NCBI GenBank assembly: GCA_017517305.1
Contig: JAFWZV010000007.1
Coordinates: forward strand, 117,282 to 181,281
Length of the DNA: 64,000 bases
Reading direction: 5' to 3'
Origin: Lachnospiraceae bacterium
Lineage (GTDB): Bacteria; Bacillota; Clostridia; Lachnospirales; Lachnospiraceae
The notes below the pieces were generated by a model. That model did no database searches. It saw only the letters and a list, made by a program, of their open reading frames with translations, and was not told the origin of the DNA. Position 1 is the first letter of the stretch. Every line of letters starts with the position of its first letter. This document shows positions 7,757 to 18,379 of the stretch, piece after piece. The translations under genes and the position numbers were made by a program.

Positions 7757-10141
7757 ATGGGGGATAATGAAAAACAGTTCAAAAGTGAATTCAGCATTCC
7801 CATTAAGGATAGGTTAGAAGAGTATGAGAGTCAGGGCTTTGACGCCTTTCAGCTTGCAGAGATTGAGCAAGGACTTAAATGTGGAGTGGATGTAAGACAG
7901 TATGCCAAGAGAAGATATATATTTCTTCAGATGGCAGAGCTTAGGAAGGGACTTATTTCAAAGGTTGACATAAGTCTTTATTCTGATGTATTCTTTGACT
8001 GGTTTCAGATGAGGGAGATTAGACGAGGACTAGAGCAGGGAGTTGATGTTTCTATTTATAGAGATAGAGATATCAACCATTTAATTATGCGTGAAATCAG
8101 GCTAGGCTTGGTTGATAATATTAATCTCATGCCTTACGTGAAGAGAGGTCTTAACAGGTCTATACTTCAGGTGATTAGAAAGGCTAAGGTTGATAAGGTA
8201 AATCTAGATAGCTTTGTAGATCAGGGTTATGATAGTAATCAGTTAGATGAGCTTCGTAAGGGAATCAAATATAATCTAAATATAACAGAGTATGAAAATC
8301 CTTTGTTGTCAGGTGCCCAAATGCGTGAGATACGCTATGGTCTAAGGGCAGGAATCGATATTAATGCTTACAATGATATAAATTATAACTGGATGCAGAT
8401 GCAGGAGCTAAGACTTGGCATTATGAATCATATAGATGTATTTTGGTATGATAATCCATACTTTAATGCTAGACAAATGCGTGAGATAAGGCTTGGATTA
8501 GAGGCTGGTCTGGATGTGTTTTCCTATGCTTCTCAGCTTTGGAGCGCTACAGATATGCACAGAAAACGCGAGCAACTTATTAGAGAACGAGAAGAGGCAT
8601 TGGAGAAAGCTAGACGTGAAGAGCGGCAGACTAAGGAACAGGATAATGCTGTGTATTCAAATTCCAATAATCAGGCAAATGTGGATGAAGGATTTGTAGA
8701 TGAGGATTTATTTGAGAGGGATTTACCTGAGGTATTTTCTGATGAGGATATTTCTGGGGTTGATATATATTTAGAACTTAGCAGTGATGAGATGGTGGCA
8801 GAGCTTGTATTCCCTAAGACTACGGGCAAACTTATTGTAACTAAAGCAAAAATTGAGAGATTATTTGAATCTAATGGTGTGAAGCAGGGGATTAAGGAAC
8901 AGGTTATTGAAAGACTTGTAACGGGCTTTGTTCCGGAGGATGGACGAGTTATAGTTGCGGAGGGAACACCACCGGTACATGGCAAGGATGGTTATTACTA
9001 TTTTATGTTCAAGACAGAGCTACCTACTATGCCGAAGGTAAAAAGTGACGGCTCTGTGGATTATAAGAATGTTGACTTGTTTGAATTAGTTGAAGAGGGC
9101 CAAAAGATAGCTGTATTCTATCCAGCTACCAGTGGTAATTATGGATTTACCGTTAAGGGTAAGCTTATAACTCCGGTTAAGGGTAAGAATCCTCCAAAGC
9201 TTACAGGTAGCGGTTTTAGATTACTTGATGACGGAATTACATATATAGCTGCAGTAAGTGGAAGTATTTCCTATAACAATTACACAGTTAAGATTTCGAA
9301 TCTGTATCATGTTAAGGGAGATGTTACAGCATCCTCAGGAAATATTAGATTCAATGGAGATGTGCATGTTAGTGGCTTTGTAGGAAGTGGAGTAACCATA
9401 GAGGCTGAGGGTAATATAATTATAGATGGTAATGTGGAAGCGGCTATAATAAAGGCTGGAAATGATGTGTTAATTCGCTCAGGAGTATCGGGAAGAGATG
9501 AGGGAATTATTAAAGCTGGAAGAAACATTTATGGAAAGTATTTTGAAAATATTGTTCTTCAGGCAGAAAATAATATAGAGAGTAACTATATCTTAAACTG
9601 CGACAGTATCGCTATGAATATGATTAATGTATCTGGAGAAAAGGGAGCCATAGTTGGTGGTGTTACATATGCAATATATGGAATAAATGCTTCTGTAATT
9701 GGTAATCAGGCTGAGATAAAAACCGTATTTGAGATTGGTGCCAATAAATATTACAAGCAGAAGGTAAAGGATATGGATGCCACTATAGAAGAAGCAGGTA
9801 AGAAAGCTATTGTTTTGAAACAGGAGATGGAAAAACTTATAGCGACTAGAAATCCCGAGGAGTTAAAAAGTCTTTCATTGTTCCAAAATGTTCAGGCATC
9901 TCTTATTAATAAGCTACATGAATTAGAGACCTTAAAGTCTGAGCTTAACGAATATACTAAGAAGAAGGAAAAAGCTGTTACTGAGATTGGTGTACGAGTT
10001 AAAAACTATGCCTATCCAGGAGTTTTGATTAGAGTTGATGATAAGCAGCTTGCCTTAACAGATATTGTCTGTGAGGTGTTCTTCAGAAGGCAGAATGCAA
10101 AGATTGCAATGTTCTCTCTTGATGATGAGGAGAATGGATAG
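7757..10141 (+). CDS. FapA/DUF342 protein with nine N-terminal 26-residue repeats
   Basis: 794 residues. The start is ATG 7757: GGAGG at 7744-7748 lies 8 nt before it, whereas an upstream in-frame TTG at 7742 overlaps that site. Residues about 25-265 are nine tandem repeats of 26 residues with the pattern QMxEIRxGLxxGxDVxxY. A charged helix (about 270-300) and acidic linker follow. Then comes the DUF342 domain (about 330-640), with the repetitive Gly/Val/Ile-rich beta-helix typical of FapA, a protein linked to flagellar and polar functions in other bacteria. A coiled coil (about 660-720) and a small C-terminal domain end it. There is no signal peptide, so it is cytoplasmic. It is followed by a REC-HD-GYP gene, which suggests a signalling or motility link. 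Confidence 0.85.
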   Translation: MGDNEKQFKSEFSIPIKDRLEEYESQGFDAFQLAEIEQGLKCGVDVRQYAKRRYIFLQMAELRKGLISKVDISLYSDVFFDWFQMREIRRGLEQGVDVSIYRDRDINHLIMREIRLGLVDNINLMPYVKRGLNRSILQVIRKAKVDKVNLDSFVDQGYDSNQLDELRKGIKYNLNITEYENPLLSGAQMREIRYGLRAGIDINAYNDINYNWMQMQELRLGIMNHIDVFWYDNPYFNARQMREIRLGLEAGLDVFSYASQLWSATDMHRKREQLIREREEALEKARREERQTKEQDNAVYSNSNNQANVDEGFVDEDLFERDLPEVFSDEDISGVDIYLELSSDEMVAELVFPKTTGKLIVTKAKIERLFESNGVKQGIKEQVIERLVTGFVPEDGRVIVAEGTPPVHGKDGYYYFMFKTELPTMPKVKSDGSVDYKNVDLFELVEEGQKIAVFYPATSGNYGFTVKGKLITPVKGKNPPKLTGSGFRLLDDGITYIAAVSGSISYNNYTVKISNLYHVKGDVTASSGNIRFNGDVHVSGFVGSGVTIEAEGNIIIDGNVEAAIIKAGNDVLIRSGVSGRDEGIIKAGRNIYGKYFENIVLQAENNIESNYILNCDSIAMNMINVSGEKGAIVGGVTYAIYGINASVIGNQAEIKTVFEIGANKYYKQKVKDMDATIEEAGKKAIVLKQEMEKLIATRNPEELKSLSLFQNVQASLINKLHELETLKSELNEYTKKKEKAVTEIGVRVKNYAYPGVLIRVDDKQLALTDIVCEVFFRRQNAKIAMFSLDDEENG

Positions 10142-10198
10142 TATTAAAATAAAAATTAATGTATTGAGGGAGTTTTATGGGACTGGTGGAGGTGTATT

Positions 10199-11278
10199 AT
10201 GGATACTAGTAAGAAGAGAAATATTATAATTGCAGATAGTGATGAGACCAGAGCTGCTGAGCTTCAAACCCTGTTGTCCGGTTCATATAATGTAATTATG
10301 GTGTCTGATGGAGAACAGCTACTTAAGAAGGTAGCAGATTATTTTAAAAAGTTATCCGCCATAATTTTGGATGCAGATATTCCTAAGATATCAGCAGGAA
10401 AGGTTATGGATGCTTTACGGAATAAGAAGATAACTAAGTATGTTCCAGTTATTGTAATGGCAGACAGAACCTCAGAGATTACTCGAATGTTTTATGATAA
10501 GGGGGCAGCTGCATTTCTTAGACCACCATATAATTCCAGGTCAGCTAAGGCCAAGATTGATAACCTTGTTCAGACCTATGCGGAGAGAAAATGGTTGGAG
10601 AAGAAGGTTATACAGCAGAATCGTGAGCTTTCCTATCAGGCGGATATGCTTAGAAAGCTGAATAATAATATCCTTGATATGATGGGTACTATTATTGAGT
10701 TTAGAGGAATAGAGGATAATAATCACATTAGAAGAGTAAAGGAATATACGAAGATTCTAGGTGAAGCAGTGGCTACATTTTTTAAGGAATATGAGCTTGA
10801 TGCAGAGCAAATTAGCTACATAGCATCAGCTTCTAGCATGCATGATATTGGAAAACTTCTTATACCGGACAGTATTGTCCTCAAGGCAGGTAAGCTTACT
10901 GCCGATGAATTTGATATTATAAAGTCCCATACTACGAAGGGCTGTGAGATGCTTGAGGCAGTGTCTAAGTATCAGGAGGAGATATATTATCGCTATAGCT
11001 ATGAGATATGTAGATATCATCATGAAAGATATGATGGTTCTGGATATCCAGAGGGCTTGACCGGTGATGAGATACCTATATCAGCTCAGATAGTATCTGT
11101 AGCAGAGGCATTTGATGCCCTGATGTGTGACACAGTTTATAGGAAAGCAGTTGATTTTGACAGAGCCTGCGAGATGATAGTGGAGGGTGAATGTGGAACC
11201 TTTTCACCAAAGCTTATACAGTGCTTTAAGATAAGTCAGGACAAGCTTAAGGCTATTGCTGTGGAATATGCAGGATAA
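10199..11278 (+). CDS. Response regulator with HD-GYP output domain (probable c-di-GMP phosphodiesterase)
   Basis: 359 residues. The N-terminal receiver domain (about 8-125) has its phospho-acceptor in ILDAD (Asp58) and acidic residues near Asp13-Asp15. A helix of about 40 residues links it to an HD-GYP domain (about 165-345). HD-GYP enzymes break down cyclic di-GMP. The metal-binding HD is in MHDIGKLLIP (about 214-215) and the signature reads HHERYDGSGYPEGL (about 273-286), close to the HHExxDGxGYP consensus. GGAGGTG precedes the ATG. No partner histidine kinase is adjacent. It lies between the DUF342 gene and addB, probably in the same transcript. Activity is inferred from intact motifs. 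Confidence 0.88.
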   Translation: MDTSKKRNIIIADSDETRAAELQTLLSGSYNVIMVSDGEQLLKKVADYFKKLSAIILDADIPKISAGKVMDALRNKKITKYVPVIVMADRTSEITRMFYDKGAAAFLRPPYNSRSAKAKIDNLVQTYAERKWLEKKVIQQNRELSYQADMLRKLNNNILDMMGTIIEFRGIEDNNHIRRVKEYTKILGEAVATFFKEYELDAEQISYIASASSMHDIGKLLIPDSIVLKAGKLTADEFDIIKSHTTKGCEMLEAVSKYQEEIYYRYSYEICRYHHERYDGSGYPEGLTGDEIPISAQIVSVAEAFDALMCDTVYRKAVDFDRACEMIVEGECGTFSPKLIQCFKISQDKLKAIAVEYAG

Positions 11279-11317
11279 TAATGCGTTCTTATTATATGAC
11301 TTGATAAGGAGATAAAT

Positions 11318-14300
11318 ATGTCGTTACAGTTTGTATTGGGACCTTCCGGAGCCGGAAAGTCCCATTATATTTATGAAACAATAATTAAAGAATCTATGGA
11401 CCATCCAGACATCAACTATATTTTGTTGGTGCCTGAACAGTATAGTCTTGCTCTTCAGAGAAAGATGGTTAAGCTTCATCCTTATGGTGGAACCTTGAAT
11501 ATAGATGTTATAGGCTTTAATCGTTTGGCTTACAGAGTTTTTGACGAGCTTAATGTTAAGACTAAGAAAGTATTAGAGGACTTTGGAAAGTCTATGCTGG
11601 TAAGACGTGTTGCAGGAGAGGTTAAGGATAACCTTAGAGTATATAAGAACTGTCTGAATAAGAATGGCTTTATAGATGAGGTTAAGTCTCTTATGTCAGA
11701 GTTTTATCAATATAATTTCTCTGTAGAGGAGTTAGCTAAGGTTATTGGTGATATGGAGAAGGCTGGTGAAGAAGGTCTTTTGTTGGATAAGCTTAGAGAT
11801 ATGGAAACTATTATTACTGCATTTCAGGAGAAGATTAGTCAGGAATATATAGTGGCTGAGCAGCTTACAGACTTACTTAGTGAATATGCCGCAAGATCAG
11901 AGCTTATTAAGAAAAGTGTTATAGTTATGGATGGTTTCACAGGCTTTACACCTATACAGTTAAAGCTTATAGGAACTCTTATTTGCTGTGCAAAGAAGGT
12001 ATATAGTGTGCATACTATTGATGAGCTTTCCTATAACAAAACCTTTAAGGGAAGACTGAAGGAGTATGAGCTATTTTATCTTACTGATAAAACCTTAAGC
12101 TCCCTTAAAAGCTTGGCCCAGGAGAAAAATATACCACTAGAGTCAGACATTCGTGTGGGTTTTGAAAAGCCTATGAGATGGCAGGCTGATAAAGGAGATT
12201 TACTACACCTACAGAAATATATATTTAGATTCCCTTATAAGGTTTATGAGGGTGAGGTGGACAATATAAGAATAAATGCCTATCAGACTCCGAGAAAGCA
12301 GATTAAGGGAGTATGTGAGACTATATTTTCACTGGTGAGAGAGCAGGGCTATAGATACAAGGATATAGCTATAATCAGTGGAAACTTTGAGAAAAATGTG
12401 TCTGCTGTAGAACAAATTTTTCCACAGTATAACATACCATATTTCTTGGATTACACCCCTCCGGTTAAGAATAATGCTTGGGTGGATTGTTTGGGGCATG
12501 CATTAAGAGTTATAGAGGAAGATTTTTCCTATGACAGTGTATTCTCTTTCTTAAAATCTGGTGTTGTGCAGGATATTTCTTCAGAGGATATAGAAGATCT
12601 GGAGAATTATGTGTTAGCAAAGGGGATAAAGGGTTATAGACGCTGGTGTAGGCAGTGGAAGGAGGACTCCTTTGAGGCAAAGGCTAGTTTTATGGATATT
12701 ATTAAGCCATTTTATAAGGCCATTAAGAAGAAAGGTGCTACTGTAAAGAATTATACAGCAGCCATTAGAGACCTTATGGAGATGCTTTCCTTTGAAGAGG
12801 GCTTAGAGGAGTTAACTGGTCTATATGACAGCTTACTGGAGATATTGGATAAGCTCGATAATATTATGGGTGAGGACTGCCTTGCCATAAGAGAATTTAA
12901 TGAGATATTAGATGTGGGATTAAAGGAACTTAATCTAGGTATGATACCTACTAAGCTAGATATGGTCTTGGTTGGGGATATTACTAGAACTAGATTGGAT
13001 GACATAAAGGTACTATTTGTTATTGATACAAATGAAGGTATCATTCCATCTAATCCTTCATCAACAGGAATAATTAGTGAGAAGGAGAAGGAAAGATTAA
13101 TTAAGCGTGGTGTTGAACTTGCGCCTACTGACAAGGTAAATTCCTTTGTTGAACAGCTATATCTGTATGCCAATATGACTGCTCCTTCAGATAAGCTTTA
13201 TATTTCCTATACTAATATGAGTAGTGAAAATACCACTATGAGCCCTTCCTATGTCATAGGGCGAATAACAGGGTTGTATAAGGATTTACAGGTGATAGGA
13301 GTTAATGAATGTGCCATAACCACTCCTAAGGCTACTAGGGAAAGACTTGTAGAAGGTATGCAAACCTTAGCCAACACAGATGAGGCTGATGATATTGCTG
13401 AAATTAGTTCTTTGCATCAGGCATATAAAGAGTATGGTTATGAAGAACCACTAGAGGCTATTATGGGAGCTGTATCATATAAAAATGTGCCTGCTAGGCT
13501 TTCGGAGGATGTGAGAGAGCTACTTAAGCTTAAGATGATGACACAGTCTATTTCAAAGCTTGAGCAATATGCAAGATGTGGGTATTCATATTTTCTAAAA
13601 TATACTCTGGGACTAAAAGAAAGACAGGAAAACCAGGTAGAAAGCAGAGAGACAGGTAATATTCTTCATACTGCCTTAGAGGGTATGTTTAGACATGTTC
13701 ATGACAATCTTAATAATAATTGGGAGCGCATAACCGATGAAGAAAAAGACAAGCTTATAGAGGAGCATATTAATGTAGCATGGGATAAGGAGCTTGGAGA
13801 TAGAGATTTAGAGGGGGGAAGATATGACTTTTTAAAGGATTCCCTCTATAGAATCGGTAAGCGTACAATTAGAACCTTAAGCGATATAGATAAGAAGGAT
13901 ACACTTAGACCGGAGTACTTTGAGTACAAATTCAATGAAACCATGAATTTAGATGGAGATAGCTCTATGACCATCAATGGCGTGGTTGATAGAGGAGATG
14001 CTGTTTATGTTCCTGAGCAGGATACTCTTAGACTCAGAATTATAGATTATAAGTCAGGTAATCAAAAGTTTGAGCTTAACAAGCTATATGCAGGTATACA
14101 GTTACAGCTTGCTATATACACAAATATAATGATAGAGCTAGCTGGAACTAAGGGGAAGCTTGAGGGAATGACAGACGATACTGCCATAACTCCAGATGGA
14201 ATGTACTACTATCGTATGAAGGATCCTTATATAGAGATTAAGAATGAGGATGAACTGGAAGAAAAAAGAGCTAAGGAGCTTGATTTGGAAGGTCTTAAGA

Positions 14301-14596
14301 ATGAAGGCGACGGTGATTTTGAAGCCATTATTAAGTATGCGGATAAGAAGGCTAAGGATTTAGCTAAGGAGATAATGAATGGACATATTGATAAAAATCC
14401 TTTGAATGAGGGAGAGAAGAAGGCCTGTGATTATTGCCCTTATTCTGCTTGCTGTAGATTTGATGAGAGATATGGTGGTAATTCCTACAAGTACTTAAAA
14501 TACAAAAATACCAAGAAGGAAATGCCTGTAATATGCGATAAGATTAAGGAAGAGCTTGGTATTAAGAAGGAGGCGGCATTAGATGAAGAGTCCTAA
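11318..14596 (+). CDS. addB: ATP-dependent helicase/nuclease subunit B
   Basis: AddB pairs with AddA to resect double-strand DNA ends for RecA-dependent repair, and in Firmicutes recognises the Chi sequence. At 1092 residues it fits the family (about 1150). The N-terminal P-loop is GPSGAGKS (residues 8-15), diagnostic for AddB. The C-terminal RecB-like nuclease includes IIDYKSG (about residue 910). The iron-sulphur cysteines that staple this domain are present: one in YARCGYSYF (about 752) and a cluster in CDYCPYSACC (about 1036-1045). The last codons overlap addA by 14 bp, showing translational coupling. AGGAGAT precedes the ATG. Confidence 0.95.
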   Translation: MSLQFVLGPSGAGKSHYIYETIIKESMDHPDINYILLVPEQYSLALQRKMVKLHPYGGTLNIDVIGFNRLAYRVFDELNVKTKKVLEDFGKSMLVRRVAGEVKDNLRVYKNCLNKNGFIDEVKSLMSEFYQYNFSVEELAKVIGDMEKAGEEGLLLDKLRDMETIITAFQEKISQEYIVAEQLTDLLSEYAARSELIKKSVIVMDGFTGFTPIQLKLIGTLICCAKKVYSVHTIDELSYNKTFKGRLKEYELFYLTDKTLSSLKSLAQEKNIPLESDIRVGFEKPMRWQADKGDLLHLQKYIFRFPYKVYEGEVDNIRINAYQTPRKQIKGVCETIFSLVREQGYRYKDIAIISGNFEKNVSAVEQIFPQYNIPYFLDYTPPVKNNAWVDCLGHALRVIEEDFSYDSVFSFLKSGVVQDISSEDIEDLENYVLAKGIKGYRRWCRQWKEDSFEAKASFMDIIKPFYKAIKKKGATVKNYTAAIRDLMEMLSFEEGLEELTGLYDSLLEILDKLDNIMGEDCLAIREFNEILDVGLKELNLGMIPTKLDMVLVGDITRTRLDDIKVLFVIDTNEGIIPSNPSSTGIISEKEKERLIKRGVELAPTDKVNSFVEQLYLYANMTAPSDKLYISYTNMSSENTTMSPSYVIGRITGLYKDLQVIGVNECAITTPKATRERLVEGMQTLANTDEADDIAEISSLHQAYKEYGYEEPLEAIMGAVSYKNVPARLSEDVRELLKLKMMTQSISKLEQYARCGYSYFLKYTLGLKERQENQVESRETGNILHTALEGMFRHVHDNLNNNWERITDEEKDKLIEEHINVAWDKELGDRDLEGGRYDFLKDSLYRIGKRTIRTLSDIDKKDTLRPEYFEYKFNETMNLDGDSSMTINGVVDRGDAVYVPEQDTLRLRIIDYKSGNQKFELNKLYAGIQLQLAIYTNIMIELAGTKGKLEGMTDDTAITPDGMYYYRMKDPYIEIKNEDELEEKRAKELDLEGLKNEGDGDFEAIIKYADKKAKDLAKEIMNGHIDKNPLNEGEKKACDYCPYSACCRFDERYGGNSYKYLKYKNTKKEMPVICDKIKEELGIKKEAALDEES

Positions 14597-17500
14597 GAAG
14601 AAATTTAAGCTTACACCAGGTCAGCAGAAGGCTGTAGATATTAGAGACGCCAATGTCTTAGTAGCCGCCGCAGCGGGCTCAGGTAAGACTAAAGTGCTGG
14701 TAGATAGAATAATGGGAAAGGTTACAGATGCAACCAATCCAGTGAATGTAGATGAGTTTCTTGTGGTTACATTTACCAATGCGGCAGCAGCACAGATGAG
14801 AGATAAGATTAGAGAGAAGCTTGCCGAGGCTTTGGAGGAGGACCCGTCTAGTGAGCATTTGAGTTTACAACAGCTTCTAGTCAATCGAGCAGATATCTGT
14901 ACCATAGACAGCTTCTGCCTTAAGCTGGTACGAGAGAATTTCAATATGCTGGATATAGATTCAAGCTTTACCATTGGAGATCCAGGAATGATGGAGATGG
15001 TTAAGGCTGAGATTATGGATAGACTTTTTGAAAGGCTATATGATGAAGGTAATGAGGATTTCAAATTGCTAGTTGATATATTTGGCAGTAAGAATCAAGA
15101 GGAGGAGCTAAAAAAGGCAGTAAGCAATATATATTATAAGGCTTCTAGTTATCCTATACCTACTGTGTGGTTAGATAATGCCAGAGAAAGCTTAAATGTT
15201 GCTGATGAGAAGGATATAGATAAGTTACCTTGGGTTAAATATTATATTAAGGTTGCCAAGGCAGAACTTAAGGGTGTAAAGGATAAGCTTCAGGAGGTTA
15301 TGAGTTTATGCGAGATGCCTGGAGGGCCTGACAAGTATATTCCTATTATTGAACAGGAAGAAAAAACAGTGGAGCGTATGCTACAAGCTACCACCTATCA
15401 GGAGCTATATAATTCTATACCTACTTCATGGACAAGACTGCCTTCTTGTAGAGGCGCTTCCTATGAAAAGGAGCTTTTAGAACAGGCTAAGGGTATTAGA
15501 GACGACTGTAAGAAAGTCATTAAAGAGAAGGTGACACTAAAGAAAAGTGCAGAGGAGTTAGTGGAGGAGCTTACTCATATTTCTACTTATCTTATTCCTT
15601 TGGTGGATTTGACAAAGGTCTTTATGGAGGAATACATGCAGGAGAAGAAGGCTAGAAGAATGCTGGAATTCTCTGATATTGAGCATATGGCACACACTCT
15701 TGTTTGTCAGGGCTATGACAAGGATAATATGCCTATACCTACGGAGCTTGCTAAGAATATTTCTCAGAATATTAAGGAAATATATATTGATGAATATCAG
15801 GATAGTAATTACCTTCAGGAGGATATACTTACCTGTGTGTCCGGTAATTACAGAGGAGAGCCTAACATGTTTATGGTAGGTGATGTTAAGCAGAGTATCT
15901 ATCGTTTTAGAATGGCCAGACCGGATTTGTTTATTGAAAAATATAATAGATTTGGAGATACAGGGGATAATGTTAAGATTCTTCTTAATAACAACTTCCG
16001 TTCTAGAGCTCAGGTGCTAGAACCTACAAATTTCTTCTTCTATCAGCTGATGGGTAAGGATTTGGGGGATATAGTATATGATGATACAGTAAGCTTGGTT
16101 CCTACTATGGAATTTCCTGAGCCTACTGAGGAACAAAAATCATATATTAGTAGCAATACAGAGGTTATGGTGCTTAATCTGGAAACTTCAGAGGATGATA
16201 ACACAAGTGACTTACCTAGTAATAGTGGGAACTCTGGAGAAGATGATATAGATAATATGAAAAATCTAGAGCTAGAGGCTCATATGATTGCTGGTAGAAT
16301 TAAGAAGCTGGTGGATAGCAAAGAAGGTATGTTGGTCTATGATGAAGATAAGAAGGACTACAGAAGAGCCAGCTACAAAGATATAGTAATATTAACCAGA
16401 AGCATGAAGGGAGTAGGGGAACAATTTTATAGTGTGCTTAATTCCTACGGAATACCTGTTTATGTATCAGATCCTAAGGGATATTTTGATGCTGTAGAAA
16501 TAAAGGTAGTTATATCTCTTCTATCAGTGATAGATAATTCAAAGCAGGACATCCCACTTTCGGCAGTGCTTATGTCGCCGATGGCTCATATTAATGAATC
16601 AGAGCTTGCAATAGTGTGTGATTATTCAAAGAATAAGGAGCTTACATATCTGTATGATAAATGTCAGCTTTATATGTTGGATAAAGAGGATTCTATAAGT
16701 ATAAAGCTTAGGAGCTTCTTCCACATTCTAGATAAGCTTAAGGTTATGAAGAACAAGGTATCTATATCCGGACTTTTATGGGAGGCTCTAGATGCCACAG
16801 GTTATTATACCTATGTATCAGCAATGCCTATGGGACATAGAAGAAGAGCGAATCTTGATATGCTTTTGGAGAAGGCTGATACCTATGAAAATGGTTACTA
16901 TAAAGGATTATTTAACTTCCTTAGATACGTTGATAAGCTTAAGGTTAATCAGGTGGAGTTCGGAGAGGCAGCAGTGGTAAGTGATGACGAGGATGTTGTA
17001 CGCATAATGACAATGCACTCTAGCAAGGGATTAGAATACCCTATAGTATTTGTAAGCGCTCTTGGTAAGCAGTTTAATAAAAGTGATTATAAGGATAGTC
17101 TGATTATAAATAGTGATTATTATTTGGCTATGAAGTACCTTAATAGAAATAAGAGATATGCTAAGGAGACCTTCATCAGGGATGCCTTTAAGGAAATTAA
17201 TAAGTCAGAGGGTATGGCTGAGGAGCTTAGGGTACTTTATGTGGCATTAACTAGAGCTAAGGAAAAGCTTATAATCACAGGTCATACCAAAAAATACACT
17301 AAGCTTCTGGAGAATTATGGGGAGCTGGAGAACTTAAGTGAGGTGCTTCTTCCTTATTCCGTTCGTAAGGGTGCCCAGGGATTTATGGAGCTTATTATAG
17401 CCTGCATGATGCGCTTTGATAACTTGAAGGATAAATACAATATAGAGGATAAGTTAACCCTACAGGTGGTTGATAAGGCTACGCTTTGTGCAACAATGTG

Positions 17501-18353
17501 TAAGACTAAGGAAGCTTCGGAGGTGGATGTATCCGCCCTTATTGAAAAGCTTGATAATAATATAGATAAGGAGCTTACTGACAACATAAAGTCTATCTTT
17601 GATTATAAATATCCTTATGAAAAGCTTTCTGCGCTTAAGAGTAAAATGTCTGTGTCTGATATTAAGAAGCAGAAAGCCTATAACGGTATGGGCTATGACG
17701 AAAGTGAATTTAGCTACAAGGCTGTTGATAATGAAAGCTTTGAAGATTTTGAAAATATGGAAGAAGCCACAGAGAATGGTAAGGTGAGTAAGCAACAGTC
17801 TACTTCTGCAAAGGATAAGCTTACAGGTGCTATGAGAGGTACCATAGTCCATAAGTGCATGGAGCTTATAGATTTTGCTTCCTTAGAAGGTGTGAAGAGT
17901 TTATATCAATTTGCAGTAGACCACAAAAAGTTTCTTAAGGAGAAAGGCATATTCGATGATATAGAGCTTAGAGCAATTAACTGTAAGAAAGTTGCCGATA
18001 TGCTTAAGAGTGACCTAGGACAGCGTATGATTAAGGCCGCAGTTAGGGGAGAGCTTTTTAAGGAACAGCAGTTTTCTATGGGGTTTTCAGTGAATCAAAT
18101 ATATGACCTAGAGCAACTTGATGCAACTGACGACACAATAATAGTTCAGGGAATAGTAGATGGATACTTTGTGGAGGATGGCGCCATAGTTGTTATGGAT
18201 TATAAAACGGATGCCTGTGATGAAGAGACTTTGATTGGCAGATACAAGGCACAGCTTGATTATTATGCAGATACCTTATCAAAGCTAAGGGGGCTGCAGG
18301 TAAAAGAAAAAATAATGTATTCATTTGGCTTGGAGAAGGAGGTTCCGCTATAG
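14583..18353 (+). CDS. addA: ATP-dependent helicase/nuclease subunit A
   Basis: AddA is the UvrD/Rep-family helicase plus nuclease partner of AddB. 1256 residues is normal length. Motifs in order: AAAAGSGKT (Walker A, about 28-36), IYIDEYQDS (motif II, about 400-408), GDVKQSIYRFR (motif III), MTMHSSKGLEYP (motif V, about 810) and VALTRAKEKL (motif VI). The C-terminal nuclease domain has GAMRGTIVHKCME, GIVDGYF and MDYKTD (about 1205), the catalytic core of RecB-type nucleases. It overlaps addB by 14 bp. The first of two terminators overlaps the last codons. All helicase and nuclease motifs appear intact. Confidence 0.96.
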   Translation: MKSPKKKFKLTPGQQKAVDIRDANVLVAAAAGSGKTKVLVDRIMGKVTDATNPVNVDEFLVVTFTNAAAAQMRDKIREKLAEALEEDPSSEHLSLQQLLVNRADICTIDSFCLKLVRENFNMLDIDSSFTIGDPGMMEMVKAEIMDRLFERLYDEGNEDFKLLVDIFGSKNQEEELKKAVSNIYYKASSYPIPTVWLDNARESLNVADEKDIDKLPWVKYYIKVAKAELKGVKDKLQEVMSLCEMPGGPDKYIPIIEQEEKTVERMLQATTYQELYNSIPTSWTRLPSCRGASYEKELLEQAKGIRDDCKKVIKEKVTLKKSAEELVEELTHISTYLIPLVDLTKVFMEEYMQEKKARRMLEFSDIEHMAHTLVCQGYDKDNMPIPTELAKNISQNIKEIYIDEYQDSNYLQEDILTCVSGNYRGEPNMFMVGDVKQSIYRFRMARPDLFIEKYNRFGDTGDNVKILLNNNFRSRAQVLEPTNFFFYQLMGKDLGDIVYDDTVSLVPTMEFPEPTEEQKSYISSNTEVMVLNLETSEDDNTSDLPSNSGNSGEDDIDNMKNLELEAHMIAGRIKKLVDSKEGMLVYDEDKKDYRRASYKDIVILTRSMKGVGEQFYSVLNSYGIPVYVSDPKGYFDAVEIKVVISLLSVIDNSKQDIPLSAVLMSPMAHINESELAIVCDYSKNKELTYLYDKCQLYMLDKEDSISIKLRSFFHILDKLKVMKNKVSISGLLWEALDATGYYTYVSAMPMGHRRRANLDMLLEKADTYENGYYKGLFNFLRYVDKLKVNQVEFGEAAVVSDDEDVVRIMTMHSSKGLEYPIVFVSALGKQFNKSDYKDSLIINSDYYLAMKYLNRNKRYAKETFIRDAFKEINKSEGMAEELRVLYVALTRAKEKLIITGHTKKYTKLLENYGELENLSEVLLPYSVRKGAQGFMELIIACMMRFDNLKDKYNIEDKLTLQVVDKATLCATMCKTKEASEVDVSALIEKLDNNIDKELTDNIKSIFDYKYPYEKLSALKSKMSVSDIKKQKAYNGMGYDESEFSYKAVDNESFEDFENMEEATENGKVSKQQSTSAKDKLTGAMRGTIVHKCMELIDFASLEGVKSLYQFAVDHKKFLKEKGIFDDIELRAINCKKVADMLKSDLGQRMIKAAVRGELFKEQQFSMGFSVNQIYDLEQLDATDDTIIVQGIVDGYFVEDGAIVVMDYKTDACDEETLIGRYKAQLDYYADTLSKLRGLQVKEKIMYSFGLEKEVPL

Positions 18354-18369
18354 GTGGAGCCTCTTTTTT
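18339..18369 (+). terminator. Intrinsic terminator 1 of addA
   Basis: GAGGTTCC (18339-18346) pairs with GGAGCCTC (18356-18363), 8 bp with one G-U, then six T. The stem includes the last codons and the stop of addA. Confidence 0.75.
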
Positions 18370-18379
18370 GCGTTATTTG

